DNA of 8,588 nt from Planctomycetaceae bacterium. GTDB taxonomy: Bacteria; Planctomycetota; Planctomycetia; Pirellulales; Pirellulaceae. Positions 1 through 6,142 of this stretch are shown here, piece by piece (within the stretch, counting starts at the first letter, position 1; each line of letters begins with the position of its first letter). The notes under the pieces are model-generated. The model worked only from the letters and a program-made list of their open reading frames with translations. It searched no databases and had not been told where the DNA came from. The stretch covers positions 9,657 to 18,244 of the forward strand of contig PADE01000215.1 in NCBI GenBank assembly GCA_002702965.1. The letters run 5' to 3'. A program made the position numbers and the translations under genes.

Positions 1-719
1 AATTCCAAGTGGGATGCGGACTTTAAACCGATGCAGTCGCCCACCCCGTGGAACAGCATGCGCAGTCGCCGCTGGGCGCATTCGCGCGGGTCCAGACGCC
101 GGATGCTACCCGCGGTAACATTCCGAGTATTAGCGTAGACCGGTTCATTCCGAGCGCGTTGTCGCTGGTTGAGGGTCACCAGGTCAGCATTGGTCATATA
201 GACCTCACCGCGCACTTCCAGACGTTCCGGAGGGCTCCCACTGAGCGAGAGCGGGACATCGCCGATCGTTTTGATGTTGTGGGTGATGTCATCGCCCCAT
301 TCCCCGTTTCCGCGGGTCAATGCCTGGATCAGTTTTCCCCGCTCGTAAATTAGTGAAGCCGCCACACCATCGATTTTTAGCTCGACCACCCATTCCACAT
401 CCTCCCCTTCCAATTGACGCAGAGTACGCGTGGCGTAGGAACGGAGTTCGGCAATACTGTACGTGTTGTCAATCGACAACATCGGCTGCCGGTGTCGCAC
501 CTGTTGCAGACTCGAGACCGGCTCGTCGCCGATCCGCTGGGAGGGACTATCGGGGGTGATCAGGTGTGGGTGATCGCGCTCGAGCCGCTGCAGTTTTTGC
601 ATCAGCTCGTCGTATTCGAGGTCACTGATTTCGGGTGCCGCGAGTACGTAGTACCGCCGGTCATGTTCCCGAATCTGCTGGCGCAGCGCGTCGACCTGTT
701 CCGCCACCGATCTGACCAT
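1..719 (-). CDS. ligA: NAD-dependent DNA ligase LigA, N-terminal part (cut by window edge)
   Basis: This is the first 239 residues of an NAD+-dependent DNA ligase; the reading frame runs off the left edge, so the OB-fold, zinc finger, HhH and BRCT domains are not visible. Domain Ia (about residues 5-65) has the NMN-binding pattern: HDRRYYVL at 19-26, EISDLEYDEL at 30-39 and DSPSQRIG at 57-64. HRQPMLSIDN follows at 76-85. The adenylation domain carries ELKIDG at 113-118, so K115 is the expected AMP-accepting lysine, then TRGNG (135-139) and RGEV (170-173). A diverged copy of the usual NPRNAAAGSLRQLDP motif lies at 197-211; it begins NTRN, with R199 and R207 kept. The family seals 3'-OH/5'-phosphate nicks in replication and repair. 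The ATG lies 9 bases after the cupin stop, in the same frame, with GGAG about 12 bases upstream. Family assignment is secure; whether this is the housekeeping copy or a paralogue is open. Confidence 0.95.
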   Translation of the reverse strand, partial: MVRSVAEQVDALRQQIREHDRRYYVLAAPEISDLEYDELMQKLQRLERDHPHLITPDSPSQRIGDEPVSSLQQVRHRQPMLSIDNTYSIAELRSYATRTLRQLEGEDVEWVVELKIDGVAASLIYERGKLIQALTRGNGEWGDDITHNIKTIGDVPLSLSGSPPERLEVRGEVYMTNADLVTLNQRQRARNEPVYANTRNVTAGSIRRLDPRECAQRRLRMLFHGVGDCIGLKSASHLE

Positions 720-728
720 GGGCTCTAT

Positions 729-1112
729 CTACTCCACGGCGCAATCCCGTGCGGCGGCGCCGTCTGCAGCCGTTGTTGCATGCGGAATCAGGCAGAGGAA
801 TTTCAAGGCAGTTTCACCCGTGTTGCGAAACTGATGCAGCTCGTTGGGGGCCACATATACGACGTCGCCGGATCGCAGCGGGAATTCGGATTCGGGTCCG
901 AGCAGCATTCCTTGCCCTTCCAGGACAAAGACTTCGTGTTCATAGGGGTGGTGGTGGTGCGGTGTGAAACCACCGGCGGCGACTTCGTATTGTCTCATTG
1001 CGAAGTGGGGGGCGCCGTCCTCCTGGCCGATCAACCAGCGGACCTGACAGCGTTCGGCCCCTTCCATGTCGACGGCTTCTTGGTGAACAGTTTCGTAGTG
1101 ATTGACGTGCAT
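729..1112 (-). CDS. Small single-domain cupin protein
   Basis: A 127-residue protein with one cupin_2-type beta-barrel. Cupin motif 1 is at about 47-68: GGFTPHHHHPYEHE, then a hydrophobic strand and G66/G68, giving candidate metal ligands among H52-H55, E58, H59 and E60. Motif 2 is at about 82-97: GDVVYVAPNELHQFRN, with H93 as the last ligand. There is no signal peptide, so it is probably cytoplasmic. Substrate and reaction cannot be read from the sequence; single-domain cupins include dioxygenases, isomerases and sugar- or metal-binding proteins. I chose the ATG at 1112 because it follows the stop of the upstream gene by 4 bases and has AAAGG about 10 bases upstream. An in-frame ATG at 1214 would add 34 Pro/Thr-rich residues and overlap the upstream gene by almost 100 bases. 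The gene sits between a membrane-protein gene and ligA, very likely on one transcript. Confidence 0.9.
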   Translation of the reverse strand: MHVNHYETVHQEAVDMEGAERCQVRWLIGQEDGAPHFAMRQYEVAAGGFTPHHHHPYEHEVFVLEGQGMLLGPESEFPLRSGDVVYVAPNELHQFRNTGETALKFLCLIPHATTAADGAAARDCAVE

Positions 1113-1116
1113 CGGG

Positions 1117-1422
1117 CTAAGACCTTTTGGAAGGAGAGGCAGGGTTGGCGGCAGGTTCGCCGGACTGCGAGTCGGAGTTCCTCGGAGGTTGACGGTCGGT
1201 TGCCATAATGGCAACCGTCAATACAGCCAACAGCCCTAATTCGATGGACAATAGCAAGCTCCCGTGCCGATCGATAAAGTTCATCAGGGAATCGCTGGCG
1301 GTGAGGGGATCGTGGGAGTTGATGGCGCGCCACGTCATCACGAAATACGCAAACGCAGTGACAGAGAACAGGATGCCAACCAATCCCAACAGTGGATAAA
1401 GCGGATTCTTTCGTTTCTTCAC
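1117..1422 (-). CDS. Small two-helix membrane protein, unknown function
   Basis: A 101-residue protein I do not recognise. It has a basic start (MKKRKN), a first hydrophobic helix at about residues 8-31 and a second at about 55-75, then a hydrophilic Ser/Pro/Asn-rich tail of about 25 residues ending in KRS. The loop between the helices (32-54) contains HDPLTASDSLMNFIDRHG. With positive charges at the N-terminus, both ends are predicted to lie in the cytoplasm. The start is a GTG; an in-frame TAA lies eight codons upstream and I see no good Shine-Dalgarno, so the start is moderately certain. The stop is 4 bases before the cupin start, which supports co-transcription. The membrane topology and spacing argue that it is a real gene. 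No catalytic or binding residues stand out. Confidence 0.75.
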   Translation of the reverse strand: MKKRKNPLYPLLGLVGILFSVTAFAYFVMTWRAINSHDPLTASDSLMNFIDRHGSLLLSIELGLLAVLTVAIMATDRQPPRNSDSQSGEPAANPASPSKRS

Positions 1423-1474
1423 GGCACACTGATCGAGTTATTGGGATTTATCATCGACAGTCCATCAGATCAGA

Positions 1475-1499
1475 ACCGGGACTCCAACTCAATCCCGAT
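1475..1499 (-). terminator. Candidate hairpin between the unknown gene and the small membrane protein gene
   Basis: Arms 1475-1483 and 1491-1499 can pair over 9 bp (two G-T wobbles) around a 7-base loop. The hairpin starts about 25 bases after the stop of the 368-residue protein gene, where a terminator or attenuator would be expected. No T-run follows on the minus strand, so it does not look like a classic intrinsic terminator. Confidence 0.25.
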
Positions 1500-1524
1500 G
1501 ACCCGTCAGGGATCGAGATGGTTC

Positions 1525-2631
1525 TCAACGGCACGAATCGGAACCCGTTTCTCCATCAGGGCGACTTCGCTGAAGCATCCGGTTTAACCACTCCCGGCAG
1601 GATTCCGGGTCCAGTGCGGGCTCGCAGTCTAACGATGCCTTCAAGTGTCCGAAGGATCGTTGTGAAGCCCAGCAGTGCGGGCTCGTACGGGGCCCCAGTA
1701 ACAACACGTGGTGACCAGCAAACAGAGGGATCTCCGCGGGCAAACCGGCGTCAAGGATCTTATGTTTTTGCCCCGCGCTGTCTGGCTCGATGGGTAGCTG
1801 TAGGTCGGGTTGCAGCGCCTGCCAGCTGTAGAAATTCCAACGTCCGACCACCTCTTCGGGACTTTGTTGTGGTCCGATTCCCCGCGCCACGTCCAGCGCG
1901 CTGGAGCTCAGCGCGGAACTCGCGTCGAGGCCGTTGTCGGTTGTTGTTCCCATCAAAAGGGTCTGCAATTGAAAATTGTCAGCGACGCCACTTATGCGCG
2001 CCGGCCATCCCGACAATGTCGCCGGTTCAATCACCAACAACTGGCCGTCATCGATGACCGCCAGCAGGCGAGCGATCCATCGCGCCGCCTGATGGCGGTG
2101 CATGATCTGTTGCAGCGGCTGTTGAAAACAGTGGGCCATCGCGCGCCATTGAGAACTAGTAGACAGGACCGCGACCGTGGCCGGCCCGAAGCGGTCCAGG
2201 TCAGTCCAGGCCGCCGCCAGATCAGGAAACTCGTCGCTACGTCGTTCCAGAACTGTTTTGAATTGCGAGTCCGAAGTGGCTGTGGTGGCATCCCCGGTGT
2301 GGTACTCCGAGCTGCGCGATTCACAGCGTTGGCAGAGTTCGATGGCTTTGGGCAGGATATCCTGGATCCGCAAGAACAACGGACTCGCTAGCGGCGCGGG
2401 ATCGCAGCCATGCTCTACCAAGGCGCCGCAGATCACCGAAAGGTAACCCGCTTTGGCGCCGCCGTAGTTCTCGAAAACGCGTGCCAATCGATCGAGCGCG
2501 GCCTGGCGCTGGTCGTGATCGGACTGGGCGGCTGCGAACAGCACCTGACGGGCGCAGCGGGCCAACGAATCCTCGGTGGGTTCGGGTTCTTCCATGACCG
2601 CCAGCATCGAGTGTACTTCTGATTCGAGCAT
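1525..2631 (-). CDS. Soluble protein of unknown family, 368 residues
   Basis: I do not recognise this family and assign no function. There is no signal peptide or membrane helix, so it should be cytoplasmic. Residues 1-100 look helical (LARCARQVLFAAAQ, then QRQAALDRLARVFENYGG). A Ser/Thr-rich low-complexity linker follows at about 104-125. The second half is alpha/beta-like: a hydrophobic strand with LLVIEPATLSGWPARISG at about 198-215, a Trp-rich patch WNFYSWQAL at 265-273 and IPLFAGHHVLLLGP at 301-314. Cysteines are scattered without a metal-site pattern. The frame is open to a TTG at 2697, which would add 22 residues; I prefer the ATG at 2631 because the TTG has no ribosome-binding site and a TATAAT box lies between them. 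The gene is divergent from the PQQ-like protein gene and may head the block leading to ligA, though a hairpin-bearing gap of about 100 bases separates it from the next gene. Confidence 0.8.
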   Translation of the reverse strand: MLESEVHSMLAVMEEPEPTEDSLARCARQVLFAAAQSDHDQRQAALDRLARVFENYGGAKAGYLSVICGALVEHGCDPAPLASPLFLRIQDILPKAIELCQRCESRSSEYHTGDATTATSDSQFKTVLERRSDEFPDLAAAWTDLDRFGPATVAVLSTSSQWRAMAHCFQQPLQQIMHRHQAARWIARLLAVIDDGQLLVIEPATLSGWPARISGVADNFQLQTLLMGTTTDNGLDASSALSSSALDVARGIGPQQSPEEVVGRWNFYSWQALQPDLQLPIEPDSAGQKHKILDAGLPAEIPLFAGHHVLLLGPRTSPHCWASQRSFGHLKASLDCEPALDPESCREWLNRMLQRSRPDGETGSDSCR

Positions 2632-2670
2632 GGCGAAATCCGTGAGTTGTCCTGCTCCACCCCGGACGTG

Positions 2671-2697
2671 ATTATACGCATCCTGCGTGTTGGGCAA
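2671..2697 (-). promoter_or_regulatory. Candidate promoter for the unknown-family gene
   Basis: On the minus strand a perfect TATAAT lies at 2676-2671, with TTGCCC (4 of 6 matches to the -35 consensus) at 2697-2692 and a short 15-base spacer. Transcription would start about 30 bases before the ATG at 2631, which supports that start over the TTG at 2697. Planctomycete promoters are not well defined, so this is tentative. Confidence 0.25.
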
Positions 2698-2710
2698 CGG
2701 TCGTCAGGCA

Positions 2711-2737
2711 TCGCTTGGCCGCGAGGCCGGCCAGCGA
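2711..2737. repeat. GC-rich inverted repeat in the divergent promoter region
   Basis: The left arm TCGCTTGGCC (2711-2720) pairs with GGCCAGCGA (2729-2737) over 9 bp with one bulged T and an 8-base loop. It lies between the divergent start codons, so it could be an operator or a structured leader. No regulator is encoded nearby. Confidence 0.4.
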
Positions 2738-2786
2738 GCTGCGATGGCGGGTCACGGCCTCTGAAAGCGTGCGGCGTCGCGAGACA

Positions 2787-2799
2787 CGGGTCTGACCCG
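2787..2799. promoter_or_regulatory. Near-perfect dyad CGGGTC-T-GACCCG, possible operator
   Basis: Two 6-base half-sites in inverted orientation are separated by one base. A third half-site in direct orientation lies at 2748-2753. The dyad is about 80 bases upstream of the PQQ-like protein start and on the far side of a GTTATAAC palindrome at 2828-2835, so it is placed like a repressor or activator site. Function is inferred only from symmetry and position. Confidence 0.3.
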
Positions 2800-2879
2800 A
2801 GAGGACTGAGCAAGGCATGGTGGAGTTGTTATAACTGTTACCGAAGGCCGCATCGGAAATCCTTGTGCAGGAGTAGCTC

Positions 2880-4178
2880 ATGATCCTCCCGGCGTACTGG
2901 AAGACAAGTCTGGTTTGGATGGCGATGACCGCTGTAGGTTTAGCCGATGACTGGCCACAATGGCGTGGTCCGGGGCGGGACGGCCAGTGGCGCGAGACAG
3001 GCATCGTCGAGCGTTTTTCGAGTGATCAACTGCCGTTGCGGTGGCGCGTGCCTGTCGGATCTGGGTACAGTGGTCCCACGGTTGCAAACGGCAGAGTGTA
3101 CCTGACCGACCGGCTGCTCAGTCCCCAGCGTGAGCAGGTTCTCTGCTTCGACATGGCGACCGGAAAGGCGCTTTGGAAATACACGTACGATTGTCCGTAT
3201 AAGGGAATTGGGTACCAGGCGGGGCCTCGCGCGAGCGTCTCGATTGAGGACGGACGGGCCTATGCGCTGGGTGCCATGGGGCACTTTCATTGTCTGGATG
3301 CCAAGAACGGAAAGGTGATTTGGAAGAAGGACTTGAACGCTGCCTACGCAATCGAGATGCCCATATGGGGAATCGCAGCCTCGCCGTTGATTTACGAAGA
3401 TCGCCTGTTGTTACACGTGGGCGGAGAGAAGGCTTGCGTGGTGGCTTTGAAGAAGGCCGATGGAGAGCAGTTGTGGACAGCGCTCCCGGAAGACCGAGCA
3501 TCGTATTCGGCGCCGATCATGATCAAACAGGCGGGGCTCGACGTGGCTTTGTTTTGGACCGGGGACAGCGTCGCTGGTCTCGATCCGGGTAACGGAAACG
3601 TCTTCTGGAGAGTTCCGTTTGCACCCTCGCGGATGCCGATCGGGGTCGCCACGCCGATCGTATCGAACAACGACGTGTTTGTGACGTCGTTTTACGATGG
3701 GTCGCTGATGTTGCGGCTACAACAGGACCAACCGGCGGCGACGCCGGTTTGGCAAAAAAGGGGCCCCGATGAACGCAACACCGAAGCTTTGCATTCGATC
3801 ATCAGCACACCGGTGTTCCTGGGCCGGCATGTCTATGGGGTATGCAGTTACGGCGAACTACGGTGCCTAGATGCCCAGACGGGACGGCGGGTTTGGGAGG
3901 ATCTGACGGCAACTCCGAAAGCGCGCTGGAGCACGATTCACTTTGTACAGAATGGGAAACGCACCTGGATGTTTAATGAGCGTGGACAACTGATCATCGC
4001 GGAACTTGCACCCAGCGGTTTTCGGGAGATCAGTCGGGCTCAGTTACTCGATCCGACGCTCGAACAGTTGAGGCGACGTGAAGGAGTTTGTTGGTCGCAC
4101 CCGGCATTTGCGAATCGACATGTCTTTGCGCGAAATGACAAGGAGCTGGTGTGCGCGAGTTTAGCGGCAGCTGACTGA
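2880..4178 (+). CDS. Exported PQQ-like beta-propeller repeat protein
   Basis: A 432-residue protein with an N-terminal signal peptide (about residues 1-22, cleavage likely after GLA), then DWPQWRGPGRDG at 24-35, a hallmark of the outer-membrane or periplasmic PQQ-like propeller proteins abundant in planctomycetes. Propeller blades show as recurring G-x-x-x-W units: GKALW (95-99), GKVIW (144-148), then GEQLW, GNVFW and GRRVW, each preceded by a strand with LDA or an equivalent. These blades resemble the BamB and quinoprotein folds, but I see no calcium- or PQQ-binding Asp/Cys-Cys set, so it is more likely a binding or scaffold protein than a dehydrogenase. The ATG has AGGAG at 2869-2873, six bases upstream, which makes the start firm. 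It stands 228 bases before the SCO gene, so a shared transcript is uncertain. The ligand is unknown. Confidence 0.92.
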   Translation: MILPAYWKTSLVWMAMTAVGLADDWPQWRGPGRDGQWRETGIVERFSSDQLPLRWRVPVGSGYSGPTVANGRVYLTDRLLSPQREQVLCFDMATGKALWKYTYDCPYKGIGYQAGPRASVSIEDGRAYALGAMGHFHCLDAKNGKVIWKKDLNAAYAIEMPIWGIAASPLIYEDRLLLHVGGEKACVVALKKADGEQLWTALPEDRASYSAPIMIKQAGLDVALFWTGDSVAGLDPGNGNVFWRVPFAPSRMPIGVATPIVSNNDVFVTSFYDGSLMLRLQQDQPAATPVWQKRGPDERNTEALHSIISTPVFLGRHVYGVCSYGELRCLDAQTGRRVWEDLTATPKARWSTIHFVQNGKRTWMFNERGQLIIAELAPSGFREISRAQLLDPTLEQLRRREGVCWSHPAFANRHVFARNDKELVCASLAAAD

Positions 4179-4220
4179 AGATCGCGATCGACCGGGCGAT
4201 CGGGTTGGCCGAACCAGTCT

Positions 4221-4239
4221 GTGGGGATTCCGTGGGGAT
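4221..4239. repeat. Tandem GTGGGGAT repeat upstream of the SCO gene
   Basis: Two identical octamers, at 4221-4228 and 4232-4239, start 11 bases apart, about one helical turn. They lie in the 228-base gap between the PQQ-like gene and the SCO gene, about 170 bases before the SCO start. This could be a tandem binding site for a regulator of the oxidase-assembly genes. The rest of the gap shows a GATCGCGATC palindrome at 4180-4189 and no convincing promoter. Confidence 0.25.
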
Positions 4240-4395
4240 AACGGGTGTCGACAATTGCCGCTCGGCTTCGCCAAACGAGTCGGGATGTGCTTTTCGGGAT
4301 CCGACATCGCGTACGTTGGGCTGTCGGCTCAGGAGTATCAATTCGCGCCGGGGAATTCGCGTCGCTGGGGCCAGGGTTATCGAGACGTTGATCGT

Positions 4396-4406
4396 GAGGT
4401 GTGGCG
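4396..4406 (+). promoter_or_regulatory. Ribosome-binding site that fixes the SCO start
   Basis: GAGG at 4396-4399 is 7 bases from the ATG at 4407 but only one base from the in-frame GTG at 4401. The ATG is therefore the likely start. Confidence 0.6.
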
Positions 4407-5150
4407 ATGAGTAGGGCGGCCCGTTTTTGGTTAGCACTGGCGCTGCTGTTCAGTGGTGTGATGCTCATCTGGCAGATATGGAAAGTTCGGAATCCACGAT
4501 CGCCGGTCAAATCGGAAGTCTTGACTGCCACCAGCGAAGCACTTGACGTCGGAAAAGACCAAGACTGGATACGCGATTTTGAGCTCACCGAACGCAGTGG
4601 TCGTTCTTTTGATTCGGGGCGGGAGATGCCCGGTCATGTGTGGGTGACTAGCGTGTTTTTTGCCAGTTGTAATTCGTCTTGTCGTCAGCAGAACGCAATT
4701 GTGCAAGGCCTGCAGAGGCGATTCGGCGAACGCCATGTCCGGTTCTTAAGTATTACCTGCGATCCCCAGCACGATACGCCCTCCCAGCTGCGCGCCTACG
4801 CCCGACAGTTTGACGCCGATCCCCAAGGCTGGCTGTTCTTGACGGGTGATATGCACTACATTCGGCGCATCGCCGCTGAACGTTTTGAGATCGCTGCACA
4901 GAATGACGTCAAGTTGGGACCGGGTCATTCCGATCAGTTCACGGTAACCGACAAGTGGGGAAACAACCGTGGCCGGTTTCTGTGGCGCGAGCCGGGTCAG
5001 GTCACCGCATTGGAGGATTTGGTCCAGCAATTGCTTGACGAATCCGAGGACCCGTCGAGATCGTCGTCTGTCGTGGAACCGGCGACCGGCGATTCGCAAG
5101 ACGACGAAGTACCTCCCGAACCGTCGCAGCCGACAGCGGCCGTCGGATAA
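4407..5150 (+). CDS. SCO1/SenC family copper protein (cytochrome oxidase CuA assembly)
   Basis: A 247-residue thioredoxin-fold protein anchored by one N-terminal helix (about 8-25), with the domain outside the cytoplasmic membrane. The SCO signature is present: CxxxC at C88-C92 (FFASCNSSCRQQ), and H174 in the GPGHSDQFTVTD segment, giving the Cys2-His copper site. LSITCDPQHDTPSQLRAYA at 114-132 matches the conserved SCO strand and helix. SCO proteins deliver copper to, or reduce, the CuA site of cytochrome c oxidase subunit II. Two oddities: the usual prolines of the CPxxCP site are missing (CNSSC, then R), and an extra cysteine, C118, is present. The last 30 or so residues form an acidic Ser/Pro/Glu-rich tail that is probably disordered. 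DUF420 and CPTC-protein genes follow at 74 and 51 bases and fit the same assembly role. Confidence 0.9.
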   Translation: MSRAARFWLALALLFSGVMLIWQIWKVRNPRSPVKSEVLTATSEALDVGKDQDWIRDFELTERSGRSFDSGREMPGHVWVTSVFFASCNSSCRQQNAIVQGLQRRFGERHVRFLSITCDPQHDTPSQLRAYARQFDADPQGWLFLTGDMHYIRRIAAERFEIAAQNDVKLGPGHSDQFTVTDKWGNNRGRFLWREPGQVTALEDLVQQLLDESEDPSRSSSVVEPATGDSQDDEVPPEPSQPTAAVG

Positions 5151-5224
5151 CCCGAGCGTGGTAACACACGACCGGATGGGTGCGTCTCTTTTAACGTCTA
5201 CGTTTACACGAACGAGGTTCTCAC

Positions 5225-5689
5225 ATGGAGACCGCGGTTGAAGTTTTGCCGCACGCCAACGCGACGCTGAACGCAATCGCGGCGCTGCTGTTGGTGCGTG
5301 GCTATTGGTTGATCAAGCGAGGGCGGGAACGCGCCCACATCCGGACGATGTTGTCCTGTTTTGCGGTATCGGTTCTGTTCCTCGGTTGCTACCTGGTTTA
5401 CCACCAGTTGTTGTTCTCGGTGACCGGACAGCGTGGAAAGCCGTTTGCCAGCCAGGTCTTGTTGATCCGTTTAGTCTATTTTGGGATCCTGATTTCCCAT
5501 GTGGTGCTGGCAGTCATGGTGCCGTTCCTGGCGGGAATTACCATCTATCACGGCCTACGCGACCGCCGCGGTTCACACCGCCGCTGGGCGCGTTGGACCT
5601 TTCCGATCTGGTTGTATGTCTCGATCACGGGGGTGGTCGTTTACCTGATGCTGTACCATCTCTTTGCCGGTTCGCACGTTCCGTTATAA
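5225..5689 (+). CDS. DUF420 membrane protein, probable heme-copper oxidase assembly factor
   Basis: A 154-residue integral membrane protein of the DUF420 family. Four hydrophobic helices are visible at about residues 12-30, 42-63, 79-107 and 126-147. Family-type histidines and neighbours are in place: LPHANATLNA with H10 and N16, H38 before M42, YLVYHQ with H60, H92 in the third helix, and FPIWLYVSITGVVVYLMLYH ending at H145. In Firmicutes DUF420 proteins (CtaM/YozB) are needed for active aa3-type oxidases; the same role here is inferred from the SCO gene upstream. The ATG is preceded by GAGG at 5214-5217 with 7 bases of spacing, so the start is firm. Histidines at membrane faces suggest heme or copper handling, but this is not proven by sequence. 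The cytoplasmic loops are Arg-rich (DRRGSHRRWAR). Confidence 0.88.
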   Translation: METAVEVLPHANATLNAIAALLLVRGYWLIKRGRERAHIRTMLSCFAVSVLFLGCYLVYHQLLFSVTGQRGKPFASQVLLIRLVYFGILISHVVLAVMVPFLAGITIYHGLRDRRGSHRRWARWTFPIWLYVSITGVVVYLMLYHLFAGSHVPL

Positions 5690-5740
5690 TCACAGCTCGG
5701 TCCTTTCGGTCAGAACCCTCCACCGGTCGCAACGCGTCTC

Positions 5741-6076
5741 GTGAACAACAGTCCCGCCACCCGAATTTCCGGCCCGCGACGGGTCGTCTTTCAACCGCTG
5801 ATCGCGGTTGGCTGTTTGGTTGTGTTTCTCGTTTGTTGTGGTGTTGCAGACGCCTGCCCCACCTGCAAAGACGGTTTGCACAACGACCCCGCGCAAGCCA
5901 ATCTGATACGCGGGTACTTTTGGAGCATTCTGTTCATGATGTCGATGCCGTTTGTGATTTTGTCGTCGCTGGGCTCCTATTTCTATCTACAGATCTGCCG
6001 AGCCCGACGGTTGCAAGCGTCACCGCCTTCCGGCTATCGATCGCCAATACCGACGACCGTTTCGGCGCACGCCTAG
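5741..6076 (+). CDS. Small exported or membrane protein with CPTC motif, in the SCO-DUF420 cluster
   Basis: A 111-residue protein not assigned to a named family. The N-terminus has RR at 13-14, then a hydrophobic stretch at about 15-36 ending GVADA, which looks like a signal peptide or signal anchor. Directly after it comes ACPTCKDGLHND (38-49), a CxxC pair (C39, C42) that would face the periplasm. A second helix follows at about 59-84 (GYFWSILFMMSMPFVIL, then YFYLQI), and then a basic, Pro/Ser-rich tail. The CPTC site next to a helix suggests a thiol-redox or metal-binding role with its SCO and DUF420 neighbours; this is inference. The start is a GTG 51 bases after the DUF420 stop. The frame is open back to that stop with no other start codon, and I see no good Shine-Dalgarno. 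Confidence 0.75.
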   Translation: MNNSPATRISGPRRVVFQPLIAVGCLVVFLVCCGVADACPTCKDGLHNDPAQANLIRGYFWSILFMMSMPFVILSSLGSYFYLQICRARRLQASPPSGYRSPIPTTVSAHA

Positions 6077-6142
6077 TCGCTAAACGCGCGGTCGGCGCGA
6101 ACGAAAATGTTTGCCGCGATCCGATTCGGCCGGCCGTCGGTT

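Noticed and set aside
414..1208. Open frame of 264 codons on the plus strand
   Set aside because: It is antisense to ligA, the cupin and the small membrane protein, whose translations match known families or show clear helices.
1113..1214. Upstream ATG that would extend the cupin by 34 residues
   Set aside because: The extension overlaps the membrane-protein gene by almost 100 bases and is Pro/Thr-rich, unlike a cupin N-terminus.
1392..2391. Two plus-strand open frames of about 200 codons
   Set aside because: Both are antisense to the 368-residue protein gene and have low-complexity, Arg-rich translations typical of shadows in GC-rich DNA.
4180..4202. GATCGCGATC palindrome and repeated CGATCG after the PQQ-like gene, as a terminator
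   Set aside because: The stem is only 6 bp without a T-run; CGATCG words are frequent in this sequence.
4316..4341. TTGGGC...TATCAA as a promoter for the SCO gene
   Set aside because: The spacer is only 14 bases and both boxes match poorly.
6121..6140. GC-rich partial palindrome between the convergent CPTC and sulfatase genes, as a bidirectional terminator
   Set aside because: Only 4-5 outer base pairs form before mismatches and there is no T-run on either strand.
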